Shown: positions 26,958 through 36,742, counted from the stretch's first letter. The stretch: DNA of 64,000 nt from Microvirga lenta (GCF_020532555.1 NZ_JAJBBR010000010.1:62001-126000); one strand, 5' to 3'. Numbers and translations: made by a program. Notes: a model not told the origin generated them from the sequence alone.

Positions 26958-28142
26958 TCATTCGCCCTCCCGATGGCGGAACGGAGTCGCCGAGGCCAGT
27001 TCCTCGGCGGCTTCCGACACATAGAGCCGCTCCTGATCGAGATAGGCTCGGACGGCGCGGCGCAGGGACGGGTCGGCGATGTCGTGCGCCGACGTGGTGG
27101 TGACGGGCCTGTAGCCTCTCGCCAGCTTGTGCTCGCCCTGCGCACCCGCCTCGACCCTGTCGAGCCCCTTGGCGATGGCGAATTCGATGGCCTGGTAGTA
27201 GCAGACCTCGAAATGCAGGAAGGGATGATCCTCGATGCAGCCCCAGTTGCGGCCGTAGAGACGGGTATCTCCGATGAAGTTGATGGCGCCCGCGATATGG
27301 CGTCCGGCCCGCTTCGCCATGACGAGGAGGATCCGGTCCGCCATGCGTTCGCCGATCAGGGAGAAGAAGCGGCGGTTGAGATAGGGGCGGCCCCATTTGC
27401 GCGAGCCGGTATCCATGTAGAAGGCGAAGAAGGCGTCCCAATGGGCCTCGGTGATGTCGCTGCCCGTGACCCATTCGATGGTGATCCCATCCTGGAGCGC
27501 ATCCCGCCGCTCGCGCCGGATCGCCTTGCGCTTGCGCGAGGCCAGGGCGCCGAGGAAATCGTCGAAGGTCGCGTAGCCGTCGTTGAACCAGTGGAACTGC
27601 TGGTCGTCCCGGCGCAGGAAGCCCCTGGCGACCAGGGACTTCATGTCCGCTTCCTCAAGGAAGGTGACATGGATCGACGAGGCGTTCGTCTGATCCCGCA
27701 CGGCCCGCAGCCCCGCGATCAGATGCGTCCGGACCTCCTCGGTCTGCGGACCTTCGGGAACGAGCAGCCGTGGGCCCGTGACCGGGGTGAAGGGGACCGC
27801 GACCTGAAGCTTGGGATAGTAATGCCCGCCCGCGCGGGTATAGGCGTCCGCCCAGGCGTGGTCGAACACATACTCGCCCATGGAATGGGACTTCAGATAG
27901 CACGGAACCGCACCGAGAAGCTTTTCCGCCTCGTCTTCGACGACGATGTGAAGCGGCGCCCAGCCGGACCGACCGCCGACGCAGCCGGAATCTTCCAGTG
28001 CGGACAGGAAGGCGTGGGAGACGAAGGGATTGTGCGGATCCTCCGCACCGTCCCCGTTCGTGCGGGCGGGAAAGGCACAGGCGTCCCATGCGGCGGCGGG
28101 CACCGCCTTGAGGCCCTGGGCAATTTTAACTTGAAATGTCAC
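26958..28142 (-). CDS. DUF482 / FemAB-like GNAT protein
   Basis: 394 residues of the DUF482 (peptidogalycan biosynthesis/recognition-like) family, which has a GNAT or FemAB fold. It begins MTFQVKIAQGLKAVPAAAWD, with the conserved NPFVSHAFLSALEDSGCVGG, AWADAYTRAGGHYYPKLQVA and GRNWGCIEDHPFLHFEVCYY. The reaction is not established. Its stop abuts the SRPBCC stop, with no space for a terminator. Start codon ATG 28142 lies beyond a hairpin that separates it from glpQ. Confidence 0.85.
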   Translation of the reverse strand: MTFQVKIAQGLKAVPAAAWDACAFPARTNGDGAEDPHNPFVSHAFLSALEDSGCVGGRSGWAPLHIVVEDEAEKLLGAVPCYLKSHSMGEYVFDHAWADAYTRAGGHYYPKLQVAVPFTPVTGPRLLVPEGPQTEEVRTHLIAGLRAVRDQTNASSIHVTFLEEADMKSLVARGFLRRDDQQFHWFNDGYATFDDFLGALASRKRKAIRRERRDALQDGITIEWVTGSDITEAHWDAFFAFYMDTGSRKWGRPYLNRRFFSLIGERMADRILLVMAKRAGRHIAGAINFIGDTRLYGRNWGCIEDHPFLHFEVCYYQAIEFAIAKGLDRVEAGAQGEHKLARGYRPVTTTSAHDIADPSLRRAVRAYLDQERLYVSEAAEELASATPFRHREGE

Positions 28143-28150
28143 TGATGGAT

Positions 28151-28197
28151 AAGGATCTCGCCGTTGCAGAAGAAGCTAAGGCTCCGGCGAGATCCTT
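28151..28197. terminator. hairpin between glpQ and the DUF482 gene
   Basis: AAGGATCTCGCCG pairs perfectly with CGGCGAGATCCTT across a 21-base loop. T runs are short on both strands, so it may be a weak terminator of glpQ or a processing signal. Confidence 0.5.
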
Positions 28198-28203
28198 TCA
28201 AGT

Positions 28204-28956
28204 TCAGGGCAGGAAGCCTTCGAACACCATCTGGTCGGCGTACTTCTCGGCGCGGGCGCGCTCCTCGGGGGTGCGAACGGTCCACGTCATGACGGGCAGA
28301 TTGCCCAGCACCTTGCAGAGATGGGGGCCGGCGGACGGCAGGTCGTGCACCTTCCACGAGACGAATTGCGGCTGGGACTCGCTGAAATGCAGCAGGTTGG
28401 CCAGCCGGTGCTTCAATTCGGCGCTCATGAAGCTGTCGTTCTTCGAGGCGTAGTTCAGCTCGCCGATGATCCCGCGCGTGATCGACGGAGCGCTCGTGCG
28501 CAGGGTCGCGACGATATCGGGGTCGAACGACTTGACCACGAACGGACCGCTATAGTCGCTCAGGATCTCGCAGACCCGCTTGGTCAGGGTCATGTCGCCG
28601 TTGAACTTGCTCTTGATCTCGACGACGAGGGGGACGCGGCCGGCAACGGCGTCGAGGAACTGCTTCAGCGACGGGATCCTGTCGCCGCCCCTGGCGCCGG
28701 AAATCTCGACCTTCGTCAGGTCGGCGAGCCTGCGCTCCGCGACCACGCCCGTATCGCCGGTGAGGCGGTCGAGCTCGAAGTCGTGGAACACGACGGCCTC
28801 GTTGTCGGTCGTGAGCTGCACGTCGAGTTCGATCGGGAAGCCGCGGGCGATGGCGGCCTCGGCGGCCGAGATCGTGTTCTCGATCACGCCGTTGGCTTTG
28901 TCGTGGAGGCCGCGATGGGCAATGGGCTTCGCGACGAGCCAGTCGGGGGTGCTCAT
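28204..28956 (-). CDS. glpQ: glycerophosphodiester phosphodiesterase
   Basis: Hydrolyses glycerophosphodiesters to an alcohol and glycerol-3-phosphate. The 250 residues begin MSTPDWLVAKPIAHRGLHDK. The HRG motif, the metal-binding E-x-D in PIELDVQLTTD, and the VFHDFELDRLTGDTG block are intact, and VPLVVEIKSK is the later metal ligand. There is no signal peptide, so it is cytoplasmic. ATG 28956 overlaps the ridA stop as ATGA. Confidence 0.92.
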   Translation of the reverse strand: MSTPDWLVAKPIAHRGLHDKANGVIENTISAAEAAIARGFPIELDVQLTTDNEAVVFHDFELDRLTGDTGVVAERRLADLTKVEISGARGGDRIPSLKQFLDAVAGRVPLVVEIKSKFNGDMTLTKRVCEILSDYSGPFVVKSFDPDIVATLRTSAPSITRGIIGELNYASKNDSFMSAELKHRLANLLHFSESQPQFVSWKVHDLPSAGPHLCKVLGNLPVMTWTVRTPEERARAEKYADQMVFEGFLP

Positions 28957-29423
28957 CGGACTTCGAACATCCCTTCGACTTCCACGCAGGCATCGAGCGG
29001 GAGTTCCGCGACGCCGATGGTGGAGCGGGCATGGCGACCCGCATCGCCCAGCACCTCGACCATCAGGTCGGAGGCGCCGTTCATGACCGGGGCGAGGCCC
29101 GCGAAGGTCGGCACCGCATTGATGAAGCCGCCGAGGCGCACGCAACGAACGACCTTGTCCAGATCGCCGATGGCGGCCTTCAATTGGGCCAGGAGGTTGA
29201 TGGCGCAGAGACGGGCGGCCTGCTGGCCGACATCGGGAGAAATCTCGCCCCCGAGCTTGCCCTTGTGTTCCTCGGCGAGCTTGCCGTCGAGCCCGAGGCA
29301 GAGCTGGCCCGAGATGACGATCAGGTTGCCCGTTCGCACGAACGGCACATAATTCGCCACGGGTGCTGCGGGTGTCGGGAGCGTGATGCCCAGATCCTGA
29401 AGTTTCTTGTCGACTGCGCTCAT
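28953..29423 (-). CDS. RidA/YjgF family protein
   Basis: Enamine/imine deaminase-like protein, 156 residues, beginning MSAVDKKLQDLGITLPTPAA. Family marks are GNLIVISGQLCLGLDGKL and the C-terminal RSTIGVAELPLDACVEVEGM. The usual catalytic arginine position of RidA is occupied by the R in HARSTIGVAEL. This longer form is the one commonly annotated as a RidA-like protein beside glpQ in rhizobia. The gene is coupled to glpQ by a 4-base overlap and diverges from eipB. Confidence 0.88.
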   Translation of the reverse strand: MSAVDKKLQDLGITLPTPAAPVANYVPFVRTGNLIVISGQLCLGLDGKLAEEHKGKLGGEISPDVGQQAARLCAINLLAQLKAAIGDLDKVVRCVRLGGFINAVPTFAGLAPVMNGASDLMVEVLGDAGRHARSTIGVAELPLDACVEVEGMFEVR

Positions 29424-29547
29424 GATGAAGCCTCGGCTTGGTCTAATCCCGAAGACTAGTGGCGGATGAGCCAAGGAGACGCAAGGTGGAACGTTGCCCT
29501 GTCCGCAGGAGGATTCTATCTTCGTGAGTTGGGGGATCGGAGGTTTT

Positions 29548-30387
29548 ATGCGTTCCTTGTTGATGGCAACGGGTCTTTCCATCGCCATGCTCGTCTCGGC
29601 CGCGGCCGAGACATCCAAGAATCCGGTGCAGCTCGTCCCGCACAGGGCGGTCTACGACCTGTCGCTTCTGCGCTCGGAGGGATCTCGCGGTGTCGAGGCC
29701 GCCCGAGGACGCATCGCGATGGATTTCGGCGGCAATGCCTGTGAGGGATATACGCTGACCTACCGTCAGGTGACCGTCCTCGACAGCACGGAGTCGGGCT
29801 CGCGGACCGTGGACACGCGCACGGCGACCTATGAGGCCGGCGACGGCCTGTCCATGCGCTTCAAGTCCACCTCCACCATGCAGGGCCTGACCCGCGAGGG
29901 CGTCGACGGGGATGCGAAGCTCAGTCCCGACGGCACGCTGGACGTGCGCTTCAAGCAGCCGAAGGATGCCACTTTCGCGGCCGACGGCCAGCCGATCTTC
30001 CCGACCGAGCATCTCAAGCGGCTCATCGAGGCGGGCCGCGAGGGGCGGAGGACCCTGGCGGTGCGGGTCTATGACGGCTCCGACGACGGCAAGAAGATCT
30101 ACGATACCCTGGCGCTCATCGGGAACCGGATCGAGCCGGGCGCTGGAGCCGGTCTCGAAGAGGCGGTGCGCCAGGACGCCGTGGCAAGCTCGCCGCGATG
30201 GCCGGTCACCATCAGCTACTTCACGGACGGCACGGGCGACCAGACGCCCGTCTACACCATCTCGTTCGAGCTTTATGAGAACGGGATCAGCCGGGCGCTG
30301 AAGCTCGATTACGGCGACTTCGCCCTGAAGGGCGATCTCCAGAGCCTCCAGGTCCAGCCCACCGCGGCGCCGGCCTGTCAGCGCTGA
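29548..30387 (+). CDS. eipB: EipB / DUF1849 periplasmic envelope-integrity protein
   Basis: Periplasmic beta-spiral protein needed for envelope integrity in Brucella. The 279 residues begin MRSLLMATGLSIAMLVSAAA, a signal peptide. The mature protein has two cysteines, one in GNACEGYTLTYRQ and one near the C-terminus (APACQR), matching the disulfide pair described for Brucella EipB. CGGAGG precedes ATG 29548. The last 10 bases overlap the 3' end of convergent dinB. Confidence 0.9.
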   Translation: MRSLLMATGLSIAMLVSAAAETSKNPVQLVPHRAVYDLSLLRSEGSRGVEAARGRIAMDFGGNACEGYTLTYRQVTVLDSTESGSRTVDTRTATYEAGDGLSMRFKSTSTMQGLTREGVDGDAKLSPDGTLDVRFKQPKDATFAADGQPIFPTEHLKRLIEAGREGRRTLAVRVYDGSDDGKKIYDTLALIGNRIEPGAGAGLEEAVRQDAVASSPRWPVTISYFTDGTGDQTPVYTISFELYENGISRALKLDYGDFALKGDLQSLQVQPTAAPACQR

Positions 30388-31652
30388 GGCTTGCGGAAGG
30401 CGATGCCCTTCTGCAGGGCCGCGGCGCCGAACTTGTCGCGGATCCTGTCGATGGCCGCCTCCATGTGGGCCTGGCGCACCACGGTCTGATCCGCCAGGTC
30501 GCCCCGGTCCGCCTCCGCGCCGTCGCACAGATCCGCCGCGCCGATGCCGATGAGCCTGTAGGCGGTGCCGTCGCAGGCCGCCTTGAGAAGCTGGCGCGCC
30601 GGATCGAACAGGCGGGCCGCGAGTTGGGTCGGCGGCAGGCCCGAGCGGGTTCGGGTCAGGAGGCGGAAATCCTTGTCCTTGAGCTTCAGGGTCACGCTCT
30701 GGCCCGCAAGCCCGGCGGCCTTGAGACGCTTCGAGACCTTCTCGGCCAGTCGCCACAGGACCGGTTCCAGATCCTCGAACGAGCGCAGATCGACATCGAA
30801 GGTGGTTTCCGCCGAGATGCTCTTGGTCTCCCGCTCCGGCGTGACGGAGCGGCTGTCCTCGCCCCAGGCGAGCCGCGACAGCCGCTGCGAGTCGCGGCCC
30901 AGCGCCTCGAACAAGGTCTTGAGCGGAACGTCGCGCAGATGGGCGATGAGGGTCACGCCCGCCTTCGACAGGCGGCTCTGGGCGGACGCGCCGATGCCGG
31001 GGATGATCGAAACCGGCTTGTCCGCCAGGAAATCCGCCGCCTCCGCCCGGCCGATCACCGAGAAGCCGCGCGGCTTCTGCAGGTCCGAGGCGATCTTGGC
31101 CAGGAACTTGTTGTAGGACAGGCCGACCGAGATGCTGATGCCGATCTCGTTCTCCACCCGGTGGGCGAAGCGCGCCAGGGTGAGGGCGGGGCTGCCGTGA
31201 TGCAGGCGCTCCGTTCCCGACAGGTCCAGGAACGCCTCGTCGATGGAGACAGGCTCCACGAGGGGGGTCAGCTCCAGCATGAGGCGCCGCACCTCGCGCC
31301 CGGCGACCCGGTACTTGTCGATGTTCGGCTTGATGACGACCGCGTGGGGGCAGGCCTTGAGGGCCTGGAACATGGGCATGGCGGAGCGGACGCCATAGGT
31401 TCGCGCCACGTAGCAGGCCGTGGCCACCACCCCGCGCTTGCCCCCGCCGATGATGACCGGCTTGTCCGCCAGGCTCGGGTCGTCCCGCTTCTCCACCGCC
31501 GCGAAGAAGGCATCGCAATCCACATGGGCGATGGAGAGCAGGTCCCGCTCCGGATGCCGCAGCAGGCGCGGGGAGCCGCAGGCCTTGCACCGCTGCGCCA
31601 GTGAGGATCCGGCGAAGGTCAGGCAGTCCCGGCAGAAGGGGGCGTCGCTCAT
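30378..31652 (-). CDS. dinB: DNA polymerase IV with N-terminal Cys4 motif
   Basis: Error-prone Y-family translesion polymerase, 424 residues. The palm motifs are intact: HVDCDAFFAAVEKRDDP, ATACYVARTYGVRSAMPMFQ and VSIDEAFLDLSG, with the catalytic aspartates and glutamate. A little-finger domain follows. Unusually, it begins with a short Cys4 segment (FCRDC and RCKACGS, residues 6-26) that could bind zinc. It converges on eipB with a 10-base overlap. Upstream on the same strand, 9 bases away, lies the DUF3572 gene. Confidence 0.94.
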   Translation of the reverse strand: MSDAPFCRDCLTFAGSSLAQRCKACGSPRLLRHPERDLLSIAHVDCDAFFAAVEKRDDPSLADKPVIIGGGKRGVVATACYVARTYGVRSAMPMFQALKACPHAVVIKPNIDKYRVAGREVRRLMLELTPLVEPVSIDEAFLDLSGTERLHHGSPALTLARFAHRVENEIGISISVGLSYNKFLAKIASDLQKPRGFSVIGRAEAADFLADKPVSIIPGIGASAQSRLSKAGVTLIAHLRDVPLKTLFEALGRDSQRLSRLAWGEDSRSVTPERETKSISAETTFDVDLRSFEDLEPVLWRLAEKVSKRLKAAGLAGQSVTLKLKDKDFRLLTRTRSGLPPTQLAARLFDPARQLLKAACDGTAYRLIGIGAADLCDGAEADRGDLADQTVVRQAHMEAAIDRIRDKFGAAALQKGIAFRKPQR

Positions 31653-31661
31653 GGCGGGAGG

Positions 31662-31946
31662 CTATTCGAACTCGGAGGGGGAGAGGGTCCAGTGGGCCTG
31701 CATGACCTGCTCCGGCTTGATCCTCTGTTCCTCCGCGAAGCCGACGAGCAGGGCCTCGTCCGAGGCGATGTAGTCCAGAATGCCGGCGAAGAACCCCGCC
31801 GATTCGGCCGCGATGCGGATCGTGTCCACCCTCAGGCCCGAAACGGCCAGGAAACGGTTCAGCCGATCTTCATCATTGGTGATATAGGAGAAGGCGCTTA
31901 ACGCGACACGTTCGGCCTCATCGACGCTCATTTTCTTCAAGGGCAT
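31662..31946 (-). CDS. DUF3572 family protein
   Basis: 94-residue alphaproteobacterial protein of unknown function. It starts MPLKKMSVDEAERVALSAFS and contains the conserved LNRFLAVSGLRVDTIRIAAE and AGFFAGILDYIASDEALLVG. AGGAAG precedes ATG 31946; a second ATG at 31931 is possible. Its stop lies 9 bases ahead of dinB and it diverges from divK across 107 bases. Confidence 0.82.
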   Translation of the reverse strand: MPLKKMSVDEAERVALSAFSYITNDEDRLNRFLAVSGLRVDTIRIAAESAGFFAGILDYIASDEALLVGFAEEQRIKPEQVMQAHWTLSPSEFE

Positions 31947-32053
31947 CTTCCTGCGAGGGATTTGCAATTCATCAATAGGTTCGAATGTAGCCTTATCATC
32001 GGACGAACAAGCGGGCCGGTGAAGTCGGATTTTGGGCCCCTGGGACAGCGGCA

Positions 32054-32437
32054 ATGAAGAAGACGGTGCTCATCGTTGAGGACAACGAACTCAACATGAA
32101 GCTCTTCAACGATCTCCTCGAGGCTCACGGCTATGCGACCCTGAAGACGGGCCATGGCATCGAGGCGATGGAACTCGCCCGCGCTCACAAGCCCGACCTG
32201 ATCCTCATGGACATCCAGCTCCCGGAGGTATCGGGCCTCGAGGTGACCCGCTGGCTCAAGGCGGACGACGACCTCAAGTCCATCCCGGTCATCGCGATCA
32301 CCGCCTTCGCCATGAAGGGCGACGAGGAGCGGATCCGGGAAGGGGGCTGCGAGGCCTATCTGTCCAAGCCCATCTCGGTCGCCAAGTTCATCGCCACCGT
32401 CAAGACCTATCTCGACGCCGACACCCCCCGCTCATGA
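32054..32437 (+). CDS. divK: single-domain response regulator DivK
   Basis: Cell-cycle response regulator that controls the DivJ/PleC/CckA branch at the poles. The 127 residues are a single receiver domain: acidic pocket E9-D10, phosphoacceptor Asp53 in [13 protein letters not shown], switch region [10 protein letters not shown], and lysine in LSKPISV. There is no output domain. The stop overlaps the start of the PleD-like gene as ATGA, as in the classic divK-pleD operon. Confidence 0.95.
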   Translation: MKKTVLIVEDNELNMKLFNDLLEAHGYATLKTGHGIEAMELARAHKPDLILMDIQLPEVSGLEVTRWLKADDDLKSIPVIAITAFAMKGDEERIREGGCEAYLSKPISVAKFIATVKTYLDADTPRS

Positions 32438-33342
32438 CGGCCCGGGTTCTGATCGTCGGCACCGTCTTTGTCAGAGCGCAGGCCCTTCAGAAAACCCTTC
32501 TTGGCGCAGGCTTCGATGCGGTGATCGCCACGAACGGGCGCGACGGCCTCGCTCTCTGCCGCAGGGGCATGGCGGACGTGGTGCTCCTCGATGCGGTCCA
32601 GCCGGGTCTCGACGCATTCGCCTTCTGCCGGAATCTCAAGGGGGAGGGCACGCTTCGGCACCTTCCCTTGGGGCTGGCGATGCAGGACGGCGAACCGCGG
32701 CTCCGGCTCCAGGCGCTCGAGGCCCAGGTCGACGAGTGCTTCCCGGTCTCCATGCCCGACCGGCTCTTTCTCCTGCGGATGCACAGCCTTGCCGAGCTGT
32801 CCGAGCGAACCGGAAACCTGCGCCGGATGGCGGCCATCGGCGGGCAGGACGTTCCGCCCGCTGCAGCGGGCAGCGCGCGCATCCTCGTTCTCGATCCCGA
32901 GGTCCGGTCCCGGCAGCGCTTGGAGGAGATCCTGGCGCCGGAATTCCCTGTGACAACGGCCTCCCATGCGGAGGAGGCCCTCGCAGCGGTGACGAGGGAG
33001 GCCTTCGGCGTGATCGCCTGCGACTTCACGGCCCTCCGGGAGGAAGGGTTGGCCGCGGCTCTCCTGCGCCAGCATCTGCGTCTCGGCGGCATGGCGGGAG
33101 CATTCGGCCTGATCGGCCTGGGCGACGATGCCGGAGCGGTCTTCGCAGAAGCTCCGGAGGGCGCGCTCCACGACGTCCTTCTGCGCCCCCTCGACCGGTG
33201 CGAAACCCTGCTCCGTATTCGGCTGGGCTCCCGGAAGCACATTCTGGGAACGTCGCTGAAGGCGCTCGCAGCAAGACTGGAATCCTGCCCTCGGCCGGCT
33301 TGGTCCGGAGTTCCCTTGCCACCAAATCGCCTCGCTGCTTGA
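32434..33342 (+). CDS. PleD-like protein with two degenerate receiver domains and no GGDEF domain
   Basis: 302 residues in the usual pleD position. The first receiver domain ([20 protein letters not shown] to about residue 120) keeps Asp53 ([14 protein letters not shown]). However, its acidic pocket is Gly9-Thr10 instead of two aspartates, and the conserved lysine is missing. A second receiver-like domain (from about residue 148, [20 protein letters not shown]) is also degenerate. Canonical PleD is about 455 residues and ends in a GGDEF diguanylate cyclase. Here the protein ends without it and no GGDEF sequence follows. It is therefore not expected to make c-di-GMP. Confidence 0.75.
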   Translation: MTARVLIVGTVFVRAQALQKTLLGAGFDAVIATNGRDGLALCRRGMADVVLLDAVQPGLDAFAFCRNLKGEGTLRHLPLGLAMQDGEPRLRLQALEAQVDECFPVSMPDRLFLLRMHSLAELSERTGNLRRMAAIGGQDVPPAAAGSARILVLDPEVRSRQRLEEILAPEFPVTTASHAEEALAAVTREAFGVIACDFTALREEGLAAALLRQHLRLGGMAGAFGLIGLGDDAGAVFAEAPEGALHDVLLRPLDRCETLLRIRLGSRKHILGTSLKALAARLESCPRPAWSGVPLPPNRLAA

Positions 33343-34051
33343 GCCGCAGCGTGAGCAATCCGACTCTTGTTGTTGACAGAGCAGGGTTTTGGCGTTTCCT
33401 TTGGATAAAGGACATTTGAACGAAGGGGCGCTTGCGCCGCCCGATGTTTCCTATATGTTCGGATTGAATTCTCCGCATGAGCGGAGCCGTAATGCCTCAC
33501 GGATGCTCAGGTCCGCCGCATCTCCTGGGAATTCGTAGGCTCGGCCAGCCCGGGGGCGGATCGTTGCCTCCTCAACAGAGCCGTCCCCGGCTGGCCACCT
33601 CTCCCCCTTGAAGACAGCCTCGTCTTTTCGCTCGGCAGTGCTCCGCCCGCTGTAACCCAGCGGCTCGTGCCTCCATGCCGCAAGGGACATATCCTTCCGG
33701 CTATGGGAACAATTCCGAGGATGGCGTTGAGCATCGGTAATCCCGATGCAGTACGGCCAAGCTTATGCTCCTTGGTTCTGCAGCGTTTTCGTAAATTCGA
33801 ATGGGCTCAAGTATCGCTCCACGAGGGGCGAGAACAGCGGACCGCGCAGCAGAGGCAGATAATCAATAATACTGAATTCTTATCCGCGAGCCGCGAAGAG
33901 TGCTCAGCAAATAGCCGAATTCATCCCTTTGGGTCTTTTGAATACTCCCCTTACGGGTATTGGACGAGGTGCCTTCGCGTCCTTTCTATCGTGTCAGTTC
34001 TCCCGCTCCGAATGAGCCGCGGTGGGACAGCAAACGAATGAGAGGCATCAC
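33343..34051. other. 709-bp intergenic stretch, no gene recognised
   Basis: I see no open frame with convincing coding character and no GGDEF remnant here. A short imperfect dyad (AATACTCCCC and GGGTATT, 33941-33961) lies about 90 bases before the next gene and may belong to its promoter. Confidence 0.4.
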
Positions 34052-36742
34052 ATGGCCACCGTTGTTTTGACCGTTGAACAATATCTTGCAGCTACCGAAC
34101 CTTTCCTGGCGGAAGACGACGTCATCCTTACGGATACGGGCGCGAACATCGCGGCGCTCTCTCCTGAACAGCTCCTGGCGCTCCGCAATTTCAATGTCGA
34201 TACGATCGACGCGACCGACGAGGCGCTGGTCCTGTCCATCGACCAGTTCGTTTCGCTGGGGCCGGTTGCGCTGACCGACGCAGATACGGTGACGGTTCGC
34301 GATACGGCGGCGGTCCTTCAGAGCGGCTCGCCCGACGACGTTGCCGCCCTTTCTGCCGCCAATGTGGACATCCTCGACGCCTCGGACGGTGCGCTCACAT
34401 TCTCCCTGGACCAGTTCGCCGCCCTGGGAGACGTCGTCTTCGCGGAGGAGGATGTCGTCACGATCCAAGGCTCGAGCGACGCTTTCGCAGGGGGCACTCC
34501 CGAGCAGGTCGCGGGACTGGAGGCCAAGAACGTCGACGTCGTCGATGCCACCGACGATGTTCTCATCTATTCCCTGGCGCAGTTCAACGCCCTAGGCGCC
34601 GTGAGCGTTACGGCCGCCGACACGGTCGTCGTGACCGGTACCGGTGCTGAACTGGGAGCCCTGACGGCAGACCAGATCGCAGCCCTTGCTGCGGACGGCG
34701 TCGACATCCTTGATGCTTCCGACAACGCCGTGACGTTGGCAGGCGTGCAGGCAGCGGCGTTGCTCGGCACAAACATCGCCTTCGGCGCCGATGACGCCGT
34801 GACGGTGTCGGATACAGGCGCGGCTCTCAGCGCTTTGTCGGCGGAACAGATCGCTGGGCTGACGGCGAAGGGCGTCGATACCTTCGATGCGACCGATGAT
34901 GCCGTGACCCTGTCCGTAGCGCAGTTCGCGGCTTTCGGTGGTGGGCTCTCCAACACTGACGCGGTGACCGTCTTCGACACGAGCACCAATATCGCCGCCC
35001 TGACGGCCGAGCAGATCGCTACGTTCGTTGCCCAAGGAGTGGCCAGCTTCGATGCGACCGATGATGCTGTCACTTTATCGCTGGCGCAGTTTGCAGCTTT
35101 CGGAGGCACACTCTCCAACACTGACGCGGTGACCATCTCCGATACGAGCGCCAATATCGCCGCCCTGACGCCCGCGCAGATCTCAGCCCTCACGGCTCAG
35201 GGAGTGGTGGCATTCGACACGAGCGACAATGCGGTGAGCCTGTCTCTCGCGCAGCTCGCCGCCTTCGGCGATGCGCTGTCCGACGACGATGTGGTCACCC
35301 TCTCCGACACGAGCACGAACATCGCCGCCCTGACGGCCGCGCAGATTGCGGCGCTCGCCGGTCAGGGCGTCGTCTCCATCGACGCCACGGACGATGTGCT
35401 GAACCTGTCGCGCGACCAGCTCAACGCGCTCGGCTCCATTGCGCTGACGCAAGGCGATGTGGTGTCGGTCTCCGACACGGGCGCGGCCATCGCTTCGCTC
35501 ACCCAGGCGGAACTTGCGGCATTCGCTGCGGCAGGCGTCGATGCTCTCGACGCCACCGACAATGTCGTCACCGTCTCGGTCGGGCAAGCCCTCCTTGTCT
35601 CAGCTTCGGCGCTGAGTTTCGCGGCCAATGATGTCGTGACGGTGTCCGATACGGGAGCGGCACTCTCGGCACTCTCGGCGGCGGAGATCGTGGCTCTTGG
35701 AGCCGACGGGGTCGACGTGATCGACGCGAGTGACGGTGCCGTGTCCCTGACGGCGGATCAGGCTGCGGCGCTCGCCGATAGCGGAATCTCGCTTGCTGCC
35801 GGGGACGACGTAGCCCTTGCGGATACGGGAGCCGCACTCGGCGGGCTGTCGGCTGCGGAGCTCGCCGCCCTGAACGGCAGAGGCATCGACCGCATCGACG
35901 CAAGCGACGACGTTCTCGCCCTGTCCCTGGCGCAGCTCAATGCGTTGGGCTCGGTCGGCCTGACTGCGGGCGACACGATCACGTTGAGGGACAGCGGCGG
36001 AGCCTTGTCGTCCCTCTCGCCGGACCAGATCGGAGCCTTGGCGCCCCGCGGCATCGATGCTCTCGATGCGACGGACAACTTCGTCAGTCTGTCCCTCGCC
36101 CAGTACTCGGCTCTCGGCTCGCTCCAGTTCGCGGCCGAGGATACCCTGAAGATCACCGGAACCTCCGGCTCGGATCGGATCGTCGGTCGCTCGTCCAACG
36201 ACATCGTCGACGGTGGCAGGGGCCACGATCGTCTCTACGGCGGCGATGGGGCCGACTTCCTCAACGGAAGTTCCGGAAACGACCGTCTCTATGGTGGTGA
36301 CGGCGCCGATTTCCTGAAAGGCGGCTCCGGAAACGACCGTCTCTACGGCCAGGACGGCAACGACTGGCTCTACGGCGGGAGCGGCAACGACATCATGAGC
36401 GGCGGAAGGGGCAGGGACACCTTCGTGTTCGATGCCAAGCCGCACAAGAGAATGAACCTCGACAAGATCACCGACTTCAACGTGAAGTACGACACGATCT
36501 ATCTCGACAACAAGGTCTTCAAGAAGCTCGGAAAGGGCAGCGAGTTCAAGCCGGGCAAGCTGAAGAGCTCGTATTTCGAGCGGGACAGCAGTGCCGACGA
36601 CCGCAACGACTACCTGATCTACAACAAGAAGAACGGCGTGCTCTACTACGATGCCGACGGCTCGGGTTCCGGGCGGGCGGTCGAGATCGCCAGGCTCGAC
36701 AAGAACCTCAAGCTGACGAACAAGGACTTCTTCATCGTCTGA
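34052..36742 (+). CDS. RTX protein built from about twelve 55-residue repeats
   Basis: 896 residues, probably secreted. There is no signal peptide (MATVVLTVEQYLAATEPFLA). Residues 5 to about 700 are a tandem array of about 12 repeats of near 55 residues, each with LSLAQFAALG, an acidic DTVTVSDTGA stretch, IAALTAAQIAAL and GVDALDATDNAVT. RTX nonapeptides follow at about residues 703-793 (GGDGADFLNG, GGSGNDRLYG), then a C-terminal domain ending LKLTNKDFFIV. RTX repeats bind calcium and the end resembles type I secretion signals. ATG 34052 has AGAGG upstream. Function unknown; adhesive or matrix role is a guess. Confidence 0.8.
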   Translation: MATVVLTVEQYLAATEPFLAEDDVILTDTGANIAALSPEQLLALRNFNVDTIDATDEALVLSIDQFVSLGPVALTDADTVTVRDTAAVLQSGSPDDVAALSAANVDILDASDGALTFSLDQFAALGDVVFAEEDVVTIQGSSDAFAGGTPEQVAGLEAKNVDVVDATDDVLIYSLAQFNALGAVSVTAADTVVVTGTGAELGALTADQIAALAADGVDILDASDNAVTLAGVQAAALLGTNIAFGADDAVTVSDTGAALSALSAEQIAGLTAKGVDTFDATDDAVTLSVAQFAAFGGGLSNTDAVTVFDTSTNIAALTAEQIATFVAQGVASFDATDDAVTLSLAQFAAFGGTLSNTDAVTISDTSANIAALTPAQISALTAQGVVAFDTSDNAVSLSLAQLAAFGDALSDDDVVTLSDTSTNIAALTAAQIAALAGQGVVSIDATDDVLNLSRDQLNALGSIALTQGDVVSVSDTGAAIASLTQAELAAFAAAGVDALDATDNVVTVSVGQALLVSASALSFAANDVVTVSDTGAALSALSAAEIVALGADGVDVIDASDGAVSLTADQAAALADSGISLAAGDDVALADTGAALGGLSAAELAALNGRGIDRIDASDDVLALSLAQLNALGSVGLTAGDTITLRDSGGALSSLSPDQIGALAPRGIDALDATDNFVSLSLAQYSALGSLQFAAEDTLKITGTSGSDRIVGRSSNDIVDGGRGHDRLYGGDGADFLNGSSGNDRLYGGDGADFLKGGSGNDRLYGQDGNDWLYGGSGNDIMSGGRGRDTFVFDAKPHKRMNLDKITDFNVKYDTIYLDNKVFKKLGKGSEFKPGKLKSSYFERDSSADDRNDYLIYNKKNGVLYYDADGSGSGRAVEIARLDKNLKLTNKDFFIV

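Noticed and set aside
33343..34051. Possible hidden GGDEF domain or frameshifted end of pleD
   Set aside because: I read all frames of this stretch and found no GGDEF/GGEEF motif or recognisable diguanylate cyclase sequence.
36160..36430. Short regularly spaced repeats that could suggest a CRISPR array
   Set aside because: They are the RTX nonapeptide codons in frame (GGxGxDxLx); repeat units vary and there are no unique spacers or cas genes. The same applies to 53115-53545.
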